Assembly (NCBI RefSeq): GCF_004323595.1
Contig: NZ_AP019373.1
Span: 1,922,001 to 1,986,000 of the forward strand
Reading direction: 5' to 3'
DNA from: Sulfuricystis thermophila
GTDB taxonomy: Bacteria > Pseudomonadota > Gammaproteobacteria > Burkholderiales > Rhodocyclaceae
DNA length: 64,000 nt
A model generated the notes under the pieces. That model worked only from the letters and a program-made list of their open reading frames with translations. It was not told where the DNA came from and searched no databases. The number at the start of each line of letters is the position of its first letter. Position 1 is the first letter of the stretch. The translations under genes and the position numbers were made by a program. This document shows, piece after piece, positions 58,836-64,000 of this stretch.

Positions 58836-59990
58836 TCAAAATCCCATCCGTGCCGCACGGCTGGTGAAAAAGATGCCGGAGGGGCTCTTCGCCGGCAACT
58901 CGGCCAGGCGTTCGAAATGCTGGGTGTCGAGGACGATCACCCGATGGTCGTCGCGGGCGGACAGCCACACGTGCTCACCACGTGGCGTGAATTCCATGTG
59001 CAGGATCGCCTTGCCGGGCTGCAGGGTGGCCACCACTTTGCCGGACAGTGTATCGATCACCTGCACCCAGCCGTTGTCGGGATGGGCGAAATTCACCCAG
59101 ATCTGCCGGCCGTCCGGACGCGCCATGACGAACACCGGCTGGCTTTTCACCGGGATGCGCGCGACCTCGCGCCAATCGCGCCGGTCGACGACCAGCACCT
59201 CGTGGCGGCCGATCGCCGGCAGATAGACATACTCGCCGGCCACCGCCCAACCGCGCAGGTGCGGCATCTTGAACACCGGCAGTTTCTGCTCCCCCTTGCC
59301 GTAATCCTGCAGGATCTTTTTCACGCCCAGATCCATCCGCCAGGTGTCGAGCAGCGCGACGCCATCCTCGCCGAACAGGCCGGCGAGATAGTAGCGGCCA
59401 TCCGGCGTCACCAGCCCGTCATAAGGCTGCCGGCCGGCCGGGAATTTCTGCGTGTGCGGCCGGCGCGGATCGGTGAGATCGGTGACCCAGATCTCGCCTT
59501 TGTCAAACAATGCGTAAGCGAATTTCTGGCCGGGCAGATCGGCCAGCCCCACCACCTTCGAGCCTGCCGGGACTTCGGCGAGCAGCTCGAGCGTCTCGGC
59601 ATCGAAGACCTTGATGCCGCCGGGTTCGTAGTTCTGCGCGACGACGAGGCGGCCATCCTGCGAAATCGCGCCGCCGATGCTGTTGCCCGCCTGGATGACG
59701 CGCTTGACGATGCGCTGGCCGAGCAGATCGACTTTCGTCAGACCGCCGTCGCGGCCGAAGACGTAGGCATGGCGGCCGTCGCGCGAGAACACCACCGAAG
59801 CGTGCGAAAGATCACCCAGCCCATCGATCGCGCCGAGCGCGCGTTTGGCCGTGGTATCGACCACCACGACCCGTCCGCTGGCGCGCTCGATGACCACCCC
59901 GAGATCGCCGGTGCCGCGCACGGCGGTCGAGGGCGTCTGCGCGCAGGCGGCCAGCAAGATGCAGCAGAGGGTGAGCCACCAGCGTCTCAT
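58836..59990 (-). CDS. nirF: NirF, dihydro-heme d1 dehydrogenase-type lipoprotein
   Basis: A 384-residue beta-propeller protein needed for heme d1 formation. A lipobox (LCCILLAACAQTPSTAVRG) points to a periplasmic lipoprotein. RDGRHAYVFGRDGGLTKVDL and PDGRQIWVNFAHPDNGWVQV are propeller blades shared with the NirS d1 domain. ATG 59990 overlaps the nirC stop. Confidence 0.93.
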   Translation of the reverse strand: MRRWWLTLCCILLAACAQTPSTAVRGTGDLGVVIERASGRVVVVDTTAKRALGAIDGLGDLSHASVVFSRDGRHAYVFGRDGGLTKVDLLGQRIVKRVIQAGNSIGGAISQDGRLVVAQNYEPGGIKVFDAETLELLAEVPAGSKVVGLADLPGQKFAYALFDKGEIWVTDLTDPRRPHTQKFPAGRQPYDGLVTPDGRYYLAGLFGEDGVALLDTWRMDLGVKKILQDYGKGEQKLPVFKMPHLRGWAVAGEYVYLPAIGRHEVLVVDRRDWREVARIPVKSQPVFVMARPDGRQIWVNFAHPDNGWVQVIDTLSGKVVATLQPGKAILHMEFTPRGEHVWLSARDDHRVIVLDTQHFERLAELPAKSPSGIFFTSRAARMGF

Positions 59991-60310
59991 GGCTGTGCCT
60001 CCTCGGGAAAGCCGGCGAGCAACTGCTCGGCGATCCAGCGCGCCTGCGCTTCGGAAAGCAGCGATTTCCAGGGCGGCATCGCCGTGCCTTCCTTGCCGTG
60101 GAGGATGATCACGGCGAGCGCTTCCGCTGATTGGCCGGCCAAGGCCTCGCGCGTGAGCGGCTTGCCCAAGCCCCCTTTGAGCGTCATGCCATGGCAGGCG
60201 CCGCAATCCTGCCGCACCAGCCGAATCATCTCGGGCGTCGAGAGATCGGCGGCAGCGGCATTCCCCCAGCCCGGCAGCCACAGTGCGAGGAGCAAGGCAG
60301 GAATGCGCAT
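59987..60310 (-). CDS. nirC: Periplasmic c-type cytochrome NirC
   Basis: A 107-residue monoheme cytochrome with signal peptide (MRIPALLLALWLPGWGNAAA), heme motif CGACH and Met ligand in GTAMPPWKSLLSE. NirC supplies electrons or helps heme d1 maturation of NirS. Confidence 0.92.
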   Translation of the reverse strand: MRIPALLLALWLPGWGNAAAADLSTPEMIRLVRQDCGACHGMTLKGGLGKPLTREALAGQSAEALAVIILHGKEGTAMPPWKSLLSEAQARWIAEQLLAGFPEEAQP

Positions 60311-60319
60311 CGCAGCCTC

Positions 60320-60940
60320 TTATTGCTGACCACCGAGATAGACGGCGACGGCATGCATTTCCAGCTCGGTCAGCTTGCTGGCGATCGAGTGCATCACCGC
60401 ATTGTCGTTGGTGCGCTCGCGCTTGCCGAAGTCCTTGAGCTGCGTGACCAGATAGTTCGGATGCTGGCCGGCGAGACGCGGCAAGAGCTGGGTGCCATGG
60501 CCCTTTTCGCCGTGACAGGTGGCACAGGCGGCGACACCGGAATACGGGTTGCCCTTCAGGAACACATAACGGCCGACCGCGGCGAGATCGGCATCAAGGA
60601 TGCGCCGCACGGCAGGCGGACGCGTGCTGAACCAGGCGGCCAGCTCGCGGATCGTCTCGTCGGAGAGATCCTTGGCCATCTCGTTCATCGTCTCGCTCTT
60701 GCGCCGCCCATCGCGGAAATCGCCGAGCTGCTTGACGAGATAGTCCGGATGCTGCGCGGCGAGCCGCGGATAGATCGCACTGGCGCTCTCGCCCTCGATG
60801 CCGTGACAGAGGGCGCAGCGCGTTTCGAGCACCTGGCGCGTCGCCGGGGAGAGCTTGGCCAAAGTCAGGTCTTCGGCGGCAGAACAGTCGGCGGCGACCG
60901 ACAGGGCCCCGGCCAGAAGGAGAAGGGATGCGTTTTTCAT
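60320..60940 (-). CDS. Diheme cytochrome c4
   Basis: A 206-residue periplasmic cytochrome with signal peptide (MKNASLLLLAGALSVAADCS) and two cytochrome c folds, CALCH and CATCH, with Met ligands (SETMNEMAKDL; DNAVMHSIASKL). The ILDADLAAVGRYVFLKGNPY link is typical of c4. In this operon position it is a likely electron donor to nitrite reductase. Confidence 0.9.
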   Translation of the reverse strand: MKNASLLLLAGALSVAADCSAAEDLTLAKLSPATRQVLETRCALCHGIEGESASAIYPRLAAQHPDYLVKQLGDFRDGRRKSETMNEMAKDLSDETIRELAAWFSTRPPAVRRILDADLAAVGRYVFLKGNPYSGVAACATCHGEKGHGTQLLPRLAGQHPNYLVTQLKDFGKRERTNDNAVMHSIASKLTELEMHAVAVYLGGQQ

Positions 60941-60964
60941 GGTCTTAAGGCGGAACGTCGATTC

Positions 60965-61108
60965 AGAGCTTGTGAAAAATTCTTGCGCTATCTGCTGGCT
61001 GCGTTGCGCGGTGCTCGCTCCCTCGCCTAACTCCATGTTATGTCTCGGTCGCTGCGCTCCGGGCGCCTTGCCATCAGCCCGCTCGCGACGAATTTTTTCA
61101 CAAGCTCT
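60965..61108. mobile_element. Palindromic MITE, intact copy (144 bp)
   Basis: Ends AGAGCTTGTGAAAAATTC and GAATTTTTTCACAAGCTCT form ~19-bp inverted repeats. The interior (GCGCTATCTGCTGGCTGC...) lacks a coding frame. A second copy at 34259-35710 is split by the IS110 element. This one lies just upstream of the cytochrome c4 gene. Confidence 0.85.
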
Positions 61109-61130
61109 CAGGTTTCCCTCCCAGCGGCCG

Positions 61131-61153
61131 AAACTCGGCGCTGGCGGACCGGC
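61131..61153. repeat. REP-like half-unit
   Basis: AAACTCGGCGCTGGCGGACC then GGC matches the half-unit family. Directly followed by GGACCGGCACGGTCC, a short perfect dyad. It lies 17 bases beyond the end of the ethylbenzene-dehydrogenase-like gene. Confidence 0.6.
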
Positions 61154-61169
61154 ACGGTCCGCCGCCATG

Positions 61170-62042
61170 TTACTGCTTCGTCACCTTCAGATCGCCGTCG
61201 GCATCGATCCCCAGCTTGTAACCGAACGAAACATGGTGGAAACGGCCATGCGTATGGTCGTCATGGATCGCGAAACCGAAGTTGTAGCTCTTGCCGGATT
61301 CGAGGTTGATGTCGCCCTCGCCGTTGGGTGACAGTTTGCGCGTGAAGGTCACGGTCCAGGTATCGCCCTTCTTTTCGCCCTTCGCGTCGACGAGCCCCTT
61401 GCCACCCTCCATCACCCGCTTGTCGGCGATATAGCCGTCACGCCCCTTGTTGCTCTTGCTCTGCCACTGGATCAGGTCGTAAAAGACGCCGCTCGCCAGC
61501 GAGCCATCCTTGACATATTTGGTCTTGTCGCCCTTGACGCCCGGCATCGTGCGCACGTCGTTGTGACAGCTCGACCAGCAGCCGCCGAGATGGGCCAGCT
61601 CGACCTTGCCGGCATCGAGCATGAAGGCCAGCTTGACATCGTTGTCAGGGTCCATCTTCGGGCCGCCGCCGGGCGGTTGCTTCCAGGTAAAGCGCAGGTA
61701 GATGTTGGTGCCGTCATGGGTGGCTTCGACCTTGACCGGAATGCTGCCCACCTTGCCCTTGATCGGCTCGGGCTCGATCTTCTGGCCGGTCGCCATGCGT
61801 TGGCCGAAATCGACGGCCTCTTTCTCATGACAGTTCACGCAGGTCTCGCCCTGCTTCATGCCGCGTGCGCCGCTGTGATCGACGCCCTTGCGGATCCATT
61901 CGATCGGCGAGACGCCGGGATAGACCACGGTGATGGTACGCGAGGCGGCCTTGCTCCAGTCGGGGGCGGCGGCAGCGCTGCCGGTAACAACGAGCCCCGT
62001 GCCGGCCAGCAGCGCGGCGTAAAGGATGCGGATCGGAAACAT
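61170..62042 (-). CDS. Ethylbenzene-dehydrogenase-like c-type cytochrome
   Basis: A 290-residue periplasmic protein with signal peptide (LYAALLAGTGLVVTGSAAAA), a CVNCH heme motif near residue 70, a second candidate CWSSCH (an extra residue before His), and the EB_dh heme-binding beta-sandwich (ATHDGTNIYLRFTWKQPPGG; SYNFGFAIHDDHTHGRFHHV). Proteins of this type act as electron carriers. Its place between nirS-nirT and c4-nirC suggests a role in electron supply for nitrite reduction. Confidence 0.85.
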   Translation of the reverse strand: MFPIRILYAALLAGTGLVVTGSAAAAPDWSKAASRTITVVYPGVSPIEWIRKGVDHSGARGMKQGETCVNCHEKEAVDFGQRMATGQKIEPEPIKGKVGSIPVKVEATHDGTNIYLRFTWKQPPGGGPKMDPDNDVKLAFMLDAGKVELAHLGGCWSSCHNDVRTMPGVKGDKTKYVKDGSLASGVFYDLIQWQSKSNKGRDGYIADKRVMEGGKGLVDAKGEKKGDTWTVTFTRKLSPNGEGDINLESGKSYNFGFAIHDDHTHGRFHHVSFGYKLGIDADGDLKVTKQ

Positions 62043-62071
62043 TGCACTATCTCCTTGTCGATGGATGATTG

Positions 62072-62281
62072 AACCCAGATTGTCCATTGGAACACGAGCG
62101 GGTTTCGATGGCGAGGGCGAGCAGATTTACGTCCCCGCGACGAGCCAATAACGGTGTCTATTAGCGAGGAGCGGGGGCGCAAAGATGCCGCCCACAGCCC
62201 GAAAGCCGCCGTGTAGGGCGATGAAATGAACGTTTTGCATGCTCATGGCGAATCAGCCCGGTCTAATGGACAATCTGGGTT
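62072..62281. mobile_element. MITE-like element, copy 2 (210 bp)
   Basis: Same 17-bp terminal inverted repeats AACCCAGATTGTCCATT as copy 1 (29510-29721), same orientation, about 90% identical by eye. It lies between the nirT-like stop (62286) and the ethylbenzene-dehydrogenase-like start (62042), splitting the nir operon's intercistronic space. Confidence 0.88.
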
Positions 62282-62285
62282 AAAG

Positions 62286-62894
62286 TCACACGTCGTCGTC
62301 TTCGTCACCCTTCATGCCTTTCGGCTTCTGGTGCGCGATGCCCTTGTGACAGTCGATGCAGGTCTTGTTGGTTTTCTTGCCGATCTCGTGCTGCTTCTTG
62401 CTGCGATCCTTCTGCGCGTCGAAGGACATGCCTTCGAAGGTATGGCAGTTACGGCATTCGCGCGAATCGCTCGCCTTCATACGCGCCCATTCGTGTTCAG
62501 CCAGCGTCAGGCGCTTGGCTTCGAATTTCTCGGGCGTGTCGATCGTGCCGGTGATCTTGCCCCACACCTCGCCGCTCGCCTGGATCTTGCGGATCAGCTT
62601 GTGCGTCCAGTCCTTCGGCACATGGCAATCGGAACAGATCGCCCGCACACCGGTGCGGTTGGCGTAATGGATGGTTTTCTTGTATTCCTGATACACGGTG
62701 TCGCGCATCTCGTGACAGCCGATGCAGAATTCGAGCGTGTTGGTGGCTTCCATCGCGGTATTGAAACCGCCCCAGAACAGGATGCCCAGCACGAAAAAAG
62801 TCGAGACGATGGCGAGGACCGAATAGCGGGCCGATGGACGCCTCAAGCGTTGCCAGAAGCCCATCTTCTCTTGCGGCTGATTTGCATTCCCCAT
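62286..62894 (-). CDS. nirT: NapC/NirT-family tetraheme cytochrome c
   Basis: A 202-residue membrane-anchored quinol dehydrogenase: one N-terminal helix (SVLAIVSTFFVLGILFWGGF) and four heme motifs CIGCH, CSDCH, CRNCH and CIDCH. It passes electrons from quinol to periplasmic cytochromes and on to NirS. ATG 62894. Its last residues GDEDDDV end five bases from the MITE. Confidence 0.9.
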   Translation of the reverse strand: MGNANQPQEKMGFWQRLRRPSARYSVLAIVSTFFVLGILFWGGFNTAMEATNTLEFCIGCHEMRDTVYQEYKKTIHYANRTGVRAICSDCHVPKDWTHKLIRKIQASGEVWGKITGTIDTPEKFEAKRLTLAEHEWARMKASDSRECRNCHTFEGMSFDAQKDRSKKQHEIGKKTNKTCIDCHKGIAHQKPKGMKGDEDDDV

Positions 62895-62921
62895 GATGCA
62901 TCTTCCCCCTGGATGCCCGGC

Positions 62922-62943
62922 GGCGACGGCAGTTGCCGTCGCC
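62922..62943. other. Perfect hairpin between nirS and nirT
   Basis: Arms GGCGACGGCA/TGCCGTCGCC (10 bp) with a two-base loop, and no T run. It lies in the 65-base gap between nirS and nirT. It could stabilise the nirS transcript end or set relative expression. Confidence 0.65.
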
Positions 62944-62959
62944 ACCATTTCGCTGCGAC

Positions 62960-64000
<1,041 letters not shown>

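Overview
The window comes from a GC-rich, denitrifying betaproteobacterium, most likely of the Rhodocyclales/Sterolibacteriaceae type. This is inferred from the ubiA/ubiD pair, the groESL operon with a CIRCE operator, the thrS-infC-rpmI-rplT-pheST-ihfA-merR block, RegA/RegB-like regulators and a cytochrome cd1 nitrite reductase (nir) cluster. No species is claimed.

Bases 1-17129 are a temperate phage or phage-derived element. A long leftward early operon (13108 to 1) carries two unknown proteins, a DUF2188 protein, an AlpA-like regulator, a Sak4-like ATPase with a likely ssDNA-binding partner, a DEAD/DEAH helicase, a Cas4/AddB-like exonuclease, a Toprim primase-helicase, a RuvC-like resolvase, a DUF6362 protein and a ParB/N4-N6 methyltransferase cut by the window edge. 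Rightward lie an XRE repressor and an ImmA/IrrE protease (lysogeny control), then a coupled cassette of DUF2924, serine recombinase and HTH protein. An array of TTGGCA dyads sits inside the RuvC-like gene, next to the primase-helicase, and may be a replication origin or an operator array.

Bases 17161-19799 hold a leftward, fully overlapping four-gene operon: AbiEi antitoxin, AbiEii toxin, a GIY-YIG-like protein and a PD-(D/E)XK-like protein. It looks like an abortive-infection system extended by two putative nucleases, with a promoter and operator-like palindrome at its head. tRNA-Phe (20091-20166) marks the start of chromosomal genes.

Bases 20318-29498 carry two DUF4212/sodium:solute symporter pairs around a two-component system and a CBS-DUF294 protein, a layout typical of acetate or other short-chain carboxylate uptake control. 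Next come groESL, a PBP4-type carboxypeptidase, and an IS110-family element inserted inside a palindromic repeat whose two ends provide the stop codons of both flanking convergent genes. Then follow ubiD-ubiA, recG-ridA, a DUF2802 protein, a thioesterase, an Atm1-type ABC exporter and a glutamate/aspartate ABC transporter (gltI-J-K-L) whose gltJ has an in-frame amber codon. The translation block follows, with infC starting at AUC. tRNA-Pro(GGG) and tRNA-Asp(GTC) are also present.

Bases 55083-64000 hold regA-regB and, upstream on the same strand, nirS (partial), a NirT/NapC tetraheme protein, an ethylbenzene-dehydrogenase-like cytochrome, cytochrome c4, nirC, nirF, nirDL, nirG and nirH. These cover nitrite reduction, electron supply and siroheme decarboxylation for heme d1. 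nirJ and nirE are not in the window.

Three repeat families run through the core region: a 210-212 bp MITE with 17-bp perfect terminal inverted repeats (2 copies), a 144-bp palindromic MITE (one intact copy, one split by the IS110 element), and a small REP-like hairpin family (at least 5 sites, one inside pheT).
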